Below are positions 53,179 through 63,930 of a DNA stretch of 64,000 nt, piece after piece; the first letter of the stretch is position 1; every line of letters begins with the position of its first letter. The notes beneath the pieces are model-generated. The model saw only the letters and a program-made list of their open reading frames with translations, searched no databases and was not told where the DNA came from. The DNA comes from Cololabis saira. Lineage: Eukaryota; Chordata; Actinopteri; Beloniformes; Belonidae. A program made the translations under genes and the position numbers. Where the stretch lies: contig NC_084591.1 of NCBI RefSeq assembly GCF_033807715.1, positions 48,527,415 to 48,591,414 of the forward strand, written 5' to 3'.

Positions 53179-54570
53179 AGTTTTAGAATATTGTGGTTTC
53201 ACATTCATGGGTCAGTTCACATCTGTCCTGACCCATGAATCCACAAAAGAAATTAAAAGTTATTAAGTAAAAGTAACACAGAGATTCAAGATTAAACCTG
53301 CTTTTACAACACTGTCCAAGATGTACTGTTGTTTTGGTCTCTTGATGGGTCACGCTCTCATTTACTCTTCCATCATTATTTTCTAGAGTGTCTCAGTTGG
53401 CTCTGTCATGATGGAAAGCATAGTTTCATCATTCTTGATTTGTGACATACTGCGAAGAAGCACAATGTACTGTAGTTGTTTTGTTGAGTTTTTGCTGATA
53501 GTAGGAACAGGCCGAGAGTAGATCCATTTTAACATGGAAAACTCCCATGTGCAGCTTTAAGTGAGCTATGTAACTGCTGATGACTTTTCTGGATAGCAAA
53601 GCAAAAGAAGACTAACAAAAGACTTCCCACTTCTGAGGTACAGCAAATGTAAAGCATGATTTGAAGTTGAGGTGGTGGGTGGAGATGATGACAGGGAGTC
53701 TCAGCAATTCTGCCTTTATTTGGGTTTGTGATTTAACAGGATTTTTAATCAGTCTAAACAGCTCACTCAATTACATAATTTCCAACCTAAGTGGCCCCAA
53801 ACTTAGTGACAGTGTTTTGTCTTTTATGTTTGTACATTAGCAGGCTAGCCTATAAGCAGAAGAATGTATCCTACAGGTTTTCATGTTGTGTGTGTTTTTT
53901 TTTTTAAAGTTTAGTATTTTTGTTTTGGATACAAAAATAGAAAAATAATGCAAATTTACTCTCACTTCTATGCAGTGTAAATCACACAAATTGTATCTTG
54001 CATTAGGCTCAGTGAGATCATTTCTTAAGCTCTGTAAGAAATGACAGCTTCCTTTCATGCTCACCCACTCACAGCCCTTTTTCTGCTGGCTTGCCTTGCC
54101 TTCTGTCTCCTCCTCCTCCTCTACTCCAGCTCCTTGCACACAGAGGAGAGAGAGGGGGAGAGACGAGAAAGGAAGAATTAGGGTAGAAAATAGGTGAGTA
54201 ATGCACTGGTGAGAAAATACTGAGATTAATCCTGTGAATTGTTAGACAAAAGGAAAATGCAGAACTAATATTGTAACTATAGGAGAAAACTACCTTTAAT
54301 TGCAAGTTACAACAATTAAAAGCTTTTAATTGCATAACATGTTAGGAAAAGGAAAACGTCCTTTTACTTCTTTTTCTCTTCATTTTTTTTTTGTATAGGC
54401 CAGAAGAAAGATTAAGGCAATACGAATTTTTACTATAGGCAATATAGTCATAAAGACATTTAAAGACATTTACAGTGGGAAATACAGTATTGCTTTGACT
54501 CGACGAGGAACTGTTGTGTTAATACAAATGGGTGTTGCTTCGCTAAGTGCGATAATTAGGACACAAACAT

Positions 54571-54579
<9 letters not shown>
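53179..54579. other. Intergenic, no gene recognised
   Basis: Frames up to 100 residues on the minus strand contain purine/pyrimidine-rich low-complexity sequence only. Confidence 0.45.
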
Positions 54580-54641
<62 letters not shown>

Positions 54642-54680
54642 TGTATATGTGCGCGCGCGTGTGTATGTGTGTGTGCTACA
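54580..54680. repeat. (TA)n with flanking (CA)/(GT) units
   Basis: A TA array of about 60 bases is preceded by ACACACAC and followed by GCGCGCGTGTGTATG. Confidence 0.95.
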
Positions 54681-54800
54681 CATATTCTAGATTTCGTTAT
54701 ATAGAAATTGTTATGTTATAGTACTGTGTATTCGGACGTATTGTGACATAAAGTTAATTTAAGCAGTATTGCACTGTGAATTGTTCCCTAAAATAAATAA

Positions 54801-55312
54801 CTAATTAAAGCTGCAAGCAGCGATGAACGGGCCCTCGCACGTGCAATTTGCACCAATTAAGGTCAAGGACTCAAAACTAAGTCCGATGACACCACCCACG
54901 ACTCTTTATGTCAAACCATTCAAAAGTTATGGCCGAAAATAGGAACTATGAAATATCGACCAATCAGAAGAAGGGGTGGGGCTAATTTGCACCAATGAAG
55001 GTCAAGTACTCAAAACCGAGTCTGATCAGACCACCCACAACTCTCTATGTCAAACCATTCAAAAGTTATCAAATAGGGACAACCAATCAGAAGAAGGGGC
55101 GGGGCTAAGTCAGGCCAATGAAGGTCAAGGACTAAATACCGAGTCCGATGACACCACCCACGACTCTCTATGTCAAACTATTCAAAAGTTATGGCAGAAA
55201 ATAGGGACAACCAATCAGAAGAAGGGGGCAGGGCTAATTTTCACCAATTATGGTCAAGGACTCAAAACAGAGTCCGATGACACCACCCACGACTCTGTCC
55301 TGTGTAATCGCC
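54801..55312 (+). repeat. Repeat family A, plus copy with internal tandem blocks
   Basis: It starts AATTAAAGCTGCAAGCAGCG. Blocks with CCAATCAGAAGAAGGGG, GGTCAAGGACTCAAAAC and CACCACCCACGACTCT recur four times at about 105-120 bp spacing, so this copy is internally amplified. The 135-residue frame is an artefact of these blocks. Confidence 0.75.
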
Positions 55313-55380
55313 CCTTGTCGTCCCTTATTTTGAAATCTGTCCACACTGCTGACATCATTTCTGCTATCTTGCCTGAAACG

Positions 55381-56896
55381 TAGGGGTGGGGAAAAAAATC
55401 GATATTGCAATATATTGTTGTGCTCTCTGTTTCAATAAATAATCGATATACTGACGGCAAATATCGATATTTTATTACAACACACATAATGGATTTATGT
55501 GGTTGTCACCGCACTATTGTTCAAGCTCTGCCCCGCCCGCCCCCGCTGCCCTCGTGAACAAAACAAACATGTCGAAGCGGCCACCTGAGAAACCAGCGCA
55601 GAAAATACAGAACTACCGGTTTACTTCGTACACAGACAGCGGGCTGAGCAGCACTGTTAATGCTGGAAATTACTTGCTGTTTGAGCCTGCGTTTATGCTG
55701 CCATGTGCGTTAATGTCCGCTCACACAGACAACCAGCTGCGTTGTAAACGTGAGGAGAGCGGCTCGTACTGTAATACACAATTATTCCACCTATTACAGA
55801 CGCCGCAAGAATGATCGTCAGTCTTTTTGTGTTGTAACGTTTATGCTTTTCACTCTGTAAGTGATCCTCGCTCGTATCCTTCCGTGTCCAGTCAACCGTG
55901 TGCTGGGAAAACTTGCAGATCATTGAATCACCAGACACGTTACACACGGACACGGACACACAGACACACGCCCACCCGTGCACAACCAGTGTTCAGTGCT
56001 TTGGATATTTCATCTTAAATTTCAAAATGTTATATTAGTTCAATGAAGTTCATATCATTTATATTTATTATAGCTTTTTTGGTTTCTTCTGTTATCGGAT
56101 ACAGTTTGTCATGACATAAGTGAAAAATGCCTGATGCTTCATGGCAATATGTGTGTGTGGTGACAGAATAAATTAGACAGGCTAAAAGGATATTGGAAAA
56201 GAAGGGATATTGAAAAGCCTATTTGAGTTATTTATTTCTTAGTTATTTCACAATAATTATTTGTGAAATTATTATTTCACTAGTTATTTTACAGTCATAT
56301 AATTCAAGCAACAGCGCACATTTTTTTTTTAATAACACTAATCCACATCAATATCGGATCAAATCGAATCAAATGGTGATAATCGATTCTGAATCTTAAG
56401 AATCGGATCAATTCTTGACATTTTAATAGATACCCAGCCCTAGGAGGCAGTGAGGTACTGTGCAAAATTAAGTTGCTTACTGACTTTTCAGTATTAGAAA
56501 CAAAGCAGTGCACTGTCCTGGTTTATATAAAACATGTTATTAATGTTCATGCACTTTAATTTGTCCAGCTGTACAGTGTTTATATTTACAAGCCTAGCAG
56601 GAAGTGAGGAAATATACAAATGCACTTTCTTTGTACATTGTATGAAGTTTTGGCATTGAATAAATGCATAACTACAGACATTTTCTTTTTTATTATTTTA
56701 TTTATTTATTCTTATTTTTACTCTTTTACTCTTATTTATTCTTTTTCAGTCACATACATCGTGATATATCGTTGATGAAATTTCTTACCGATATATCGAT
56801 ATATCGAATATCGAAAATATTGTGATATTATCGATATCATTGGCCACATATCGCCACAGTATCGAATCGGGACTTACCCGTATCGTCCCACCCCTA
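55381..56896. mobile_element. hAT-type element, TIR TAGGGGTGGG, 8-bp TSD CTGAAACG
   Basis: The ends are TAGGGGTGGG (55381-55390) and CCCACCCCTA (56887-56896), perfect complements. CTGAAACG lies at 55373-55380 and again at 56897-56904. Subterminal sequence is rich in ATATCGATAT words on both sides. The interior lacks a transposase; the 105-residue frame at 55497-55814 has no recognisable domain. A terminal piece of another hAT-like family (matching 9656 onward, inverted) is nested at 56345-56445. Confidence 0.85.
56345..56445. repeat. Nested end of ATCGATT-type hAT-like element
   Basis: GATAATCGATTCTGAATC, AAGAATCGGATCAATTCTTGAC and ACCCAGCCCTA are the complement of the left end of the 9656 element. 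This shows a second insertion inside the 55381-56896 element. Confidence 0.65.
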
Positions 56897-56904
56897 CTGA
56901 AACG

Positions 56905-57359
56905 GCACTGCCAGTCTCACTCACGGGTATCACTCTCTTCTCATGGACACGCTAAGCTTAGCCGACTAGCGGCTAACCGGAATGTAACAATGGGATTGTT
57001 TATGTTGTTTCACACGGACTGCTTCAGGTGAAGCACCGCACATGCGCAGTTGATGTACCTGCGATGAGACTACGTTGTACTGTGAGTTACGTGGAGTGTT
57101 TAATAAAGTTCCCTGTGAGTAAGGGTAATACTCAACCGTCCAGTTTGTATAATTAAGGAAGATAGAACAAACTGAAACACGGAACAGCTGGCTGAGCAGC
57201 GGCGGCTCGGCGGCTGCTCCGCCGCCAGACTGCACACTCACCCGGGGAACATCTCCCCCTAGAGTCACTAACCAGTAACTACAACAACAATGAAGTGGTA
57301 TCGGTGCGTGGGATCGGAGAATTGTTGCGAGTACGAGTATATGAGAGCAGTATCGAGCA
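56905..57359. other. Intergenic with palindromic GC-rich patch
   Basis: GCGGCGGCTCGGCGGCTGCTCCGCCGCC (57201-57228) can fold on itself. The 139-residue minus-strand frame has no recognisable domain. Confidence 0.4.
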
Positions 57360-57745
57360 GCATCCCTATTTATAATTGAACACATCTAAAATTCTTTCAT
57401 TAAAAACTCTCAAAAGCTCAATATCTGTAGTGATCTGGTCTGTTATATGCAAAAATATTTCATACATTGTCTTCTTTGGATTCTCATTTTTACATGTGCC
57501 TTTAAAAGATTACTCATCTCACAGCTGCTTGCATCAGTTTTATAGAAGTATTCCACATTGTATTCTCTGTTGTCAAATGTAAATACTAGGTTTTGATTGT
57601 ACCAGCTGCCAGGTATTAGCTTCATCCTGGGCCCCACATGGACTTTAACCAGCACAGTCAGGAGGAACATGCGCTTCCTGCTCAGCCTGATTCTTCTGCA
57701 GAACCTCCTCCTTCTCCTCAATCTGTTTTCTGTTGTCACACCTAA
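57360..57745 (-). pseudogene. Candidate 3' exon or pseudogene of unknown protein
   Basis: The minus strand reads VKVHVGPRMKLIPGSWYNQN then LVFTFDNREYNVEYFYKTDA, with amino-acid use like a globular protein. After a frame change near 57510-57525 it continues SFKGTCKNENPKKTM, EIFLHITDQITTDIELLRVF and ends NERILDVFNYK before TAG (about 57376). I do not recognise the family. The apparent frameshift suggests a pseudogene; alternatively two frames are joined by a splice that I cannot see. A possible acceptor GTTCTGCAG lies near 57706. Confidence 0.35.
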
Positions 57746-58838
57746 GTTTTCTGGTTTCTATGCTCCACTCTTCATCTTTTTTCTAGATATTCTTCTTTTG
57801 TTCTACATATTCTCTCTCTCCTGCTCCACCTGCTCCTCCCCCTCATTCTCTTCCTTCCCTCCCACTGAGCAATCCTTTTCAGACATGCCTGTTCAGTGTT
57901 GCGGCCCATTTAGGACCCTTCTACTGCAGCCACCAGGTAATTGGAGCTGTACCCAGGAGCAGCACATGGGATGAAGGGGGGTTGTAAGTGTAAGTCTGTG
58001 TGTGTTTGTCTGTTTTTTGATGCAGAGTCGAGCAAAGACAAACAAAGAAAGAAGGCTTGGAAGGAAAAGAGAAGGCTGTAATGAAACGAGACATCCATGT
58101 GAGCACTGGAACATGTCATGACTGCACGCTAAAGCAGCAGTAGACAGCAGGAAGAAGTTAGGTTGAAAGACGAGGAACCTGACACAAAAGCAGCTACTGC
58201 AAACAATTATAAAAATCACCCCCCTTCTTAAATAAAAGCACACAAATATATTTGCACATCGTCTAAGCACAAATTTAGTAAAATGTGAGCTATATTAATT
58301 CTACAATTCTATCCCCTGCATCTTCTAGGTTTTGGCAATGTTTTTTTTTTTACAAATATGGAAAAACTCTTTAAAAGCCGGTATCTAAACAGTATCTAAT
58401 TCCACATTATTCTTTTTAAAAGCTTATTCAATAAAAAACAACCTCAAATTCAAGAAATGTGTTCCTTTAACGTCAAAGAGGTTCATGATGTCCTATAATA
58501 ATCACATTTGTTTTCTTATATTTTTATTTGGCACATTAATAAAGGAGACTGCTCTGTCGATGGTCAAAAGATGTAAAGGTAAACAAAAACATCACCTTTA
58601 TTAATTGTGCCCCATGAAAAGAAAAGAAAACATAGGTGTTGTTTTAATGTGGGCACTAAATCTGAAAAAGTCATTTGTTTTGAATTTTTCGGACAAATCT
58701 GACTCGCGGAGGGATTTTCAAGATCCTTGGTGATCAACTTTGTACAACACTGTATTTAGAAAGTAAATTAATTAAATTAAATTAAACAAAGCTAGAATTT
58801 GATGCCGGCAACACACTCATGAAAGTTCCGTGGTCTGA
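57746..58838. other. Intergenic, no gene recognised
   Basis: Pyrimidine-rich plus-strand sequence (57700-57860) makes Leu/Phe/Ser frames; nothing recognisable was found. Confidence 0.45.
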
Positions 58839-59246
58839 TGTCATGGTTTGGGTTTTCTGTAGGGCTTTTGAATTTCATTTGTTGTTTTACTTCAGTTTTG
58901 ATCTTGTGACCTATTTCCTGTTTTATTTTGAAAGTTTGATTTCTTTTGGGTTTTATCTTGTTTGACATTTATGTTGCCAATCTCCCCTGATTATTTGCAC
59001 CTGCATCTTATCAGCCCTGTCTCTATATATTGTCTTGTCTTGTTTTTCCTTTCTTCCCTGCTGGTCTGTTTTTTCCCCCCCTTGTTCTTTGGTTTGTTCC
59101 TCATTCCACCAAATCTGTGCTTTTGGTTTGTATGCCTTTGGCGTTTTGCTTAGTAGCGTTTATTGTTTAATAAATGACTTTTTGCTTTGAAACTCCTGCC
59201 GCCTCAGTCTCCCGTATTTGGGTCCCGTTAACCTCACCTCGTAACA
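58839..59246 (+). mobile_element. LTR-like sequence (TGTCATGG...GTAACA)
   Basis: It starts TGTCATGGTTTGGG and ends CACCTCGTAACA. AATAAATGAC serves as a poly(A) signal, followed by CTCCTGCCGCCTCAGTCTCC as in the 20474-20805 LTR. No duplication of flanks was found, and no internal domain adjoins it. Confidence 0.55.
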
Positions 59247-59839
59247 TGTGCATTCATCCTTTTCTGATTCTCCTTTGTCATTATTCTTCATACATTTAAC
59301 CTGAACTTTAACAGAGCTCTTGTTGCTTTTCAGATCCATGTTCAAACTGCATAAAGCAACAGCACCAAAACCAGCACATTAAAATGTGGCAAAAACTCAT
59401 TGGGTCACGTCCTTCTCTTCCAGTCTCACCTATTTCGTTTTTCCACATTTACACTTCTTTTCTCCTCATTTCCTCCCTGTCTCGCTATACTCCTCCCTCA
59501 TTTCCTTCTAATGCAACTATCGTTCTCTCCCCTTTCAGCTCAGTGGGGATGAGCTACATCTGAACCTCATTAAGTAAAGACCTACAGAGCGTTGTGTGTG
59601 TGTGCAGAAGTTGTTCTTCATTGGCATTAAGAATTATAATGGAAAAGAACGCCATCTTATAGGTTTTATGCATAAGGCTATATAATAAAAAATGATCTAA
59701 TCCTTACACGTGACATATCCCACGATAGTTATTATTCATACAACAATTTAAACAAAAAGCAGCAGCAAAAACAAAGTACATTACGGCACGTTCATGGACA
59801 CAGAAGAAAATGTTACTCTAAACACTAAACTCCCTGTTT
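59247..59839. other. Intergenic, nothing recognised
   Basis: No gene or named repeat was seen. Confidence 0.45.
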
Positions 59840-60150
59840 GGTTAGTATATGGTGCCCCAGGAGGGATGAGGTAGATACGCCAGACTGCACAAGAGCAAAA
59901 CACTGTTTTTTGAGCTCAGAAAATGTCAGAGAAACAGTTTATTAAAAGAATGAAGATACTCAGCAGGACAGAATGATTTCTTCGTTCCCAGCTGGTTCAG
60001 GTTTCTCCGCTACACTATGAATCTCCCCCTCTGGCGTCTGCTGGCTTCTTTTTATCCCTCCAGCTGATCAGGCCTTGATTCCCTGCAGCTGGGTGGGGGG
60101 AAAAAGACCACTTTGCCCTGCAGACGGTCTCTGATTCAGGTGTGTCTCTG
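59840..60150 (-). mobile_element. Possible LTR fragment
   Basis: CAGTTTATTAAAAG gives a poly(A)-like AATAAA on the minus strand. CCAGCTGATCAGGCCTTGATTCCCTGCAGC resembles, in layout, the minus-strand solo LTR at 37.5 kb (CCAATCAGCTGAGTGGC). Boundaries are unclear. Confidence 0.3.
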
Positions 60151-60217
60151 TGCCTGCATATGTATTAACAGTTAATAACAAGTTGGTAAAAACTCACTCA
60201 CTCACTCACTCACTCAC

Positions 60218-60586
60218 TCATCTTCTTCCGCTTATCCGTTCCCGGGTCGCGGGAGCAGCAGCTTCAGCAGGGATGCCTCCAGCTCTTCCTCCAGACACTT
60301 CCTCCAGCTCTTCCGGGGGGAGTCCGAGGCGTTCCCAGGCCAGCCGAGAGACATAGTCTCTCCAGCGTGTCCTTGGTCTTCCCCGGGGTCTCCTCCCGGT
60401 GGGACATGCCTGGAACTCCTCCCTAGGGAGGCGTCCAGGAGGCATCCGGTACAGATGCCCAAGCCACCTCAGCTGACTCCTCTCAATGTGAAGGAGCAGC
60501 GGCTCGACTCCGAGCTCCTCCCGGGTGACCAAACTCCTCACCCTATCTCTAAGGGAGCGTCCAGCCACCCTGCGGAGGAAACTCAT
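60218..60586 (-). pseudogene. Rex3-like C-terminal region
   Basis: The 122-residue minus-strand frame reads AEMSFLRRVAGRSLRDRVRS-like sequence, QLRWLGHLYRMPPGRLPREE, RGRPRTRWRDYVSRLAWERL and GLPPEELEEVSG. It is the typical C-terminus of the element, separated from the polymerase by the duplication-induced shift. Confidence 0.7.
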
Positions 60587-61463
60587 CTGTAAGGGCGCGT
60601 CCAGTCACCCTGCGGAGGAAACTCATCTCGGCCGCTTGTATCCGCGATCTTGTCCTTTCGGTCACTACCCACAGTTCATGACCATAGGTGAGGGTAGGTG
60701 CGTAGATTGACCGGTAAATCGAGAGCTTCACCTTTCGACTCAGCTCCCTCTTCACCACGACGGTCCGGTACATCGACCGCATAACTGCGGACGCTGCACC
60801 GATCTGTCTGTCAATCTCACGCTCCATCGTTCCCTCACTCGTGAACAAGATCCAGAGATACTTGAACTCCTCCACCTGAGGCAGGACTTCTCCACCCACC
60901 CGGAGAAGGCATGCCACCCTTTCCCGGTGGAGAACCATGGCCTCGGTTTTGGAGGTGCTGATTCTCATCCCTGCTGCGTCGCACTCGGCCTCAAACCGCC
61001 CCAGCACATGCTGAAGGTCCCGGTCCGATGAAGCCAACAGGACAACATCATCTGCAAAAAGCAGAGATGAAATCCTGAGGTTCCCAAACCGGATCCCCTC
61101 CGGCCTCTGGCTACGCCTAGAAATCCTGTCCATAAAAATTATGAACAGGACCAGTGACAAAGGGCAGAACTCCCATAGTCCAACATGCACCGGGAACAAG
61201 TCTGATCTACTGCTGGCAATGCGAACCAAACTCCTGCTCCGATCATACAGAGACTGGACAGCCCTTAACAGAGGGCCCCGGACTCCATACTCGCCGAGCA
61301 CCCCCCACAGAATGGCACGAGGGACACGGTCAAATGCCTTCTCCAGATCCACAAAACACATGTAGACTGGTTGGGCAAATTCCCATGAACCCTCGAGCAC
61401 CCTGCGGAGGGTGTAGAGCTGGTCCAGTGTTCCACGACCGGGACGAAAACCGCATTGTTCCTC
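60549..61463 (-). pseudogene. Rex3-like reverse transcriptase, catalytic part
   Basis: After the TAG the frame gives EEQCGFRPGRGTLDQLYTLR, MCFVDLEKAFDRVPRAILWG (catalytic Asp), a damaged GLWEFCPLSLVLF, ISSLLFADDVVLLASS with the FADD box, TSKTEAMVLHRERVA and TYGHELWVVTERTRSRIQAA. It ends in a frameshift caused by a short tandem duplication (60555-60628). The C-terminal RGRPRTRWRDYVSRLAWERL block is in the next frame (60586-60218). Confidence 0.75.
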
Positions 61464-62310
61464 CTAAATCCGAGGTTCAACTATCGGCCGTAATCTCCTC
61501 TCCAGTACCCTGGCGTAGACTTTCCCCGGGAGGCTGAGAAGTGTGATCCCCCTGTAGTTGGAACACACTCTCCGGTCCCCCTTTTTAAACAGAGGGACCA
61601 CCACCCCGGTTTCCCACTCCAGCGGTACTGTCCCCTTCCTCCATGCAATGTCGCAGAGGCGTGTCAGCCAAGACAGCCCTACGACATCCAGAGACTTGAG
61701 GTACTCAGGGCGAATCTCATCCACCCCCGGTGCCCTGCCACTGAGGAGCTTACGAACTACCTCAGTGACCTCGGCTTGGGTGATGGATGAGCACGCCCCA
61801 GAGTCCTCACCCTCTGCTTCCTCAGTGGAAGGCATGTCAGTCGGGTTGAGGAGATCCTCGAAGTATTCCTTCCACCGTCCGACAATATCCCCAGTCGAGG
61901 TCAACACCTCCCCACCCACACCATAAACGGTGCCGGCAGAGTACTGCTTCCCCCTTCTGAGGCGCCGAATGGTCCTCCAGAATTTCCTCGAGGCCGACCC
62001 AAAGTCTTGCTCCATGGCCTCCCCGAACTCCTCCCAGACCCGAGTTTTTGCCTCCAGGACCGCCCAAGCCGCGGCTCGCTTGGCCTGCCGGTACCTATCT
62101 ACTGCGTCAGGAGTCCCACAGGCCAAAATAGCCCGGTAGGACTCCTTCTTCAGTCTGACGGCATCCTGTACATCCGGTGTCCACCACCGGGCTCTAGGAT
62201 TGCCGCCACGACAGGCATCGGAGACCTTGCGACCACAACTTCGAGCCGCCGCGTCGACAATGGAGGCAGAGAACATGGTCCACTCGGTCCAGATCGGGGA
62301 GGCCGTTCCT
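61464..62310 (-). pseudogene. Rex3-like linker and N-terminal reverse transcriptase
   Basis: The minus-strand frame reads EWTMFSASIVDAAARSCGRK, RLKKESYRAILACGTPDAVD, FWRTIRRLRRGKQYSAGTVY, APGVDEIRPEYLKSLDVVGL and GDRRVCSNYRGITLLSLPGK. It ends at a TAG that follows VEPRI, where a Gln is normal. It is in the same frame as the next block downstream, so the TAG is the only break between them. Confidence 0.75.
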
Positions 62311-63051
62311 CCCAATCACGCCTCTCCAGGTATCACTGTCATTGCCCACGTGAACGTTGAAGTCCCCCAGTAGAACAATGGAGTCCCCAGTTGGAGCACT
62401 ATCCAGTACTCCTCCCAGGGACTCCAAGAAGGCCGGGTACTCCGCACTGCTGTTCGGCCCGTAGGCACAAACAACAGTGAGAGACCTTTTCCCGACCCGA
62501 AGGCACAGGGAAGCGACCCTCTCGTTCACCGGGGTGAACTCCAACACATGGCGACTGAGCTGAGGGGCTATAAACAAGCCCACACAAGCCCGCCGCCTCT
62601 CACCCTGGGCAACTCCAGAGTAGTGGAGGGTCCAGCCCCTATCAAGGAGCTGGGTTCCAGAGCCCAAGCTATGTGTGGAGGTGAGCCCGACTATCTCTAG
62701 CCGGTATCTCTCAACCTCACGCACAAGCTCCGGCTCCTTCCCCCCCAGCGAGGTGACATTCCATGTCCCCACTGCGAGGGTTTTGGTCCAGGGATTGGGT
62801 CGAGGCACCCCGCCACAACTGCTACCCAGCCCACATTGCACCGGCCTCTCATGGTCCTTCCTGCGGGTGGTGGGCCTACAGGAAGGCGGGCCCACGTCGC
62901 CGTTTCGGGCTGAGCCCGGCCGGGTCCCGAGGGCAAAGACCCGGCCACCAGGCGCTCGCCAACGAGCCCCAACCCCAGGCCTGGCTCCAGGGAGGGGCCC
63001 CAGTGACGCCGATCCGGGCGACGTAGCGGTCCTTGGTCTTGTCTTAGCCAT
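62194..63051 (-). pseudogene. Rex3-like N-terminal region and endonuclease, deleted
   Basis: This 285-residue minus-strand frame has a Pro/Arg-rich N-terminus, then LAVGTWNVTSLGGKEPELVR (start of the endonuclease), IVGLTSTHSLGSGTQ, SLTVVCAYGPNSS and DSIVLLGDFNVHVGNDSDTW. After GVIGRNGLPDL the normal continuation, including the final catalytic His of the SDH/TDHH region, is missing. The sequence jumps to the region following the endonuclease in a shifted frame, so the last ~37 residues are out of frame. The protein would nick DNA at the target site in an intact element; this copy cannot. Confidence 0.75.
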
Positions 63052-63221
63052 GATTGGCTTGTGAACCGCTCTTAGTCTGGCCCGTCACCTAGGACCTGTT
63101 TCCCATGGGAGACCCTACCAGGGGCGTAATGCCCCCGACAACATAGCTCCTAGGATCACTCGGGCACACAAACCCCTCCACCACAGTAAGGTGGCGGTTC
63201 AAGGAGGGGGTTGGTAAAAAC

Positions 63222-63256
63222 CTAAGGCATATATGTATGCATTTAAAAAAAAAAAA

Positions 63257-63348
<92 letters not shown>
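63222..63348. repeat. Family B continuation and (TA)n microsatellite
   Basis: CTAAGGCATATATGTATGC continues the family B copy interrupted by the Rex3-like insertion at 60193. A TA array of about 88 bases follows (63259-63346). Confidence 0.85.
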
Positions 63349-63349
<1 letters not shown>

Positions 63350-63693
63350 GGCTGTCAGTTTAGTGCGTTAATTAGATTAATTAATTACACTGCTAATTAA
63401 CGCGTTATGAAAATTAACGCAATTACCCAACGCAATGACCCGTAGGCCACTTGGCAGTGGCAGGTCACTTCCCTCCTGCTGCTAGTCAAACTAACAAAGC
63501 AGGTGACAGACCTGGACGACTCAGGGGAGCGACTCAGCAAATCTTTGCTGGGCCTTTGAATGGCAGGTTTATGTATAAAAAGAAAGAAGACGGGACTATC
63601 AACAAGAACACGATGATTTGTACATTTTGTAAAAAAGAATGTTCCTATCAGCGGAGCTGCTCCAGCCTGAATTATCACCCGCTGCAAGTCTGA
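63349..63693 (+). mobile_element. hAT element left end with BED-like zinc-finger fragment
   Basis: TAGGGCTGTCAGTTTAGTGCGTTAATTAGATTAATTAATTAC and GCGTTAATT-type repeats are a hAT left end that I recognise from fish. Downstream, the plus-strand frame 63451-63693 has NKNTMICTFCKKECSYQRSC and SSLNYH, i.e. the C-x2-C...H pattern of the BED finger that begins many hAT transposases. It is cut off at about 63693 by family B sequence. Confidence 0.6.
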
Positions 63694-63694
63694 A

Positions 63695-63930
63695 ACGAGA
63701 AGAACACAGGGATACGCACAACGGGCACACAAGCCTTTGAGATCTGTAAGAGAAAGAACAAACAAACAGACACGAGAACAGGCAGAGACACAAACAGCAA
63801 CCATTTCAGGTCCCTGAGACTGAATCAAAGCTAGGCTACTGCGATTATCTGTCTCCCAAAACTGCAGAGTGAGTATGTAGGTGATTGAGCAGCTGTGTAT
63901 GTCTGTGTAACTGTGTGTGTGTAAAGTCAA
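63695..63930. repeat. Repeat family B fragment
   Basis: ACACAGGGATACGCACAACGGGCACACAAGCC, then AAGAACAAACAAACAGACACGAG and CAAAACTGCAGAGTGAGTATGTAGG, recur in 8565-8590, 9310-9430 and 36540-36750. Confidence 0.55.

Larger units (their letters stand above)
60194..63209 (-). mobile_element. Rex3-like (RTE-clade) LINE, both ends present, internally deleted
   Basis: The 3.0 kb minus-strand LINE is flanked by the 12-bp duplication GTTGGTAAAAAC (60182-60193 and 63210-63221). Its 5' end is CCCCCTCCTTGAACCGCCAC; its 3' end carries GGATAAGCGGAAGAAGATG and a (GAGT)n tail. Sequences near 61150 (TGACAAAGGGCAG) and 61596 (ACCACCACCCCGG) resemble, as I remember them, the primer sites used to amplify Rex3 from fish. 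Endonuclease, reverse transcriptase and C-terminal region are present in order. Defects are a deletion at about 62300 removing the end of the endonuclease, an in-frame TAG near 61472, replacement of the RQG of the GLRQGCPLSP motif by WEF (about 61172), and a short tandem duplication at 60555-60628 that shifts the frame. Confidence 0.85.

Noticed and set aside
55497..55814. 105-residue ORF as hAT transposase
   Set aside because: No BED, RNase H-like or hAT dimerisation motif is visible.
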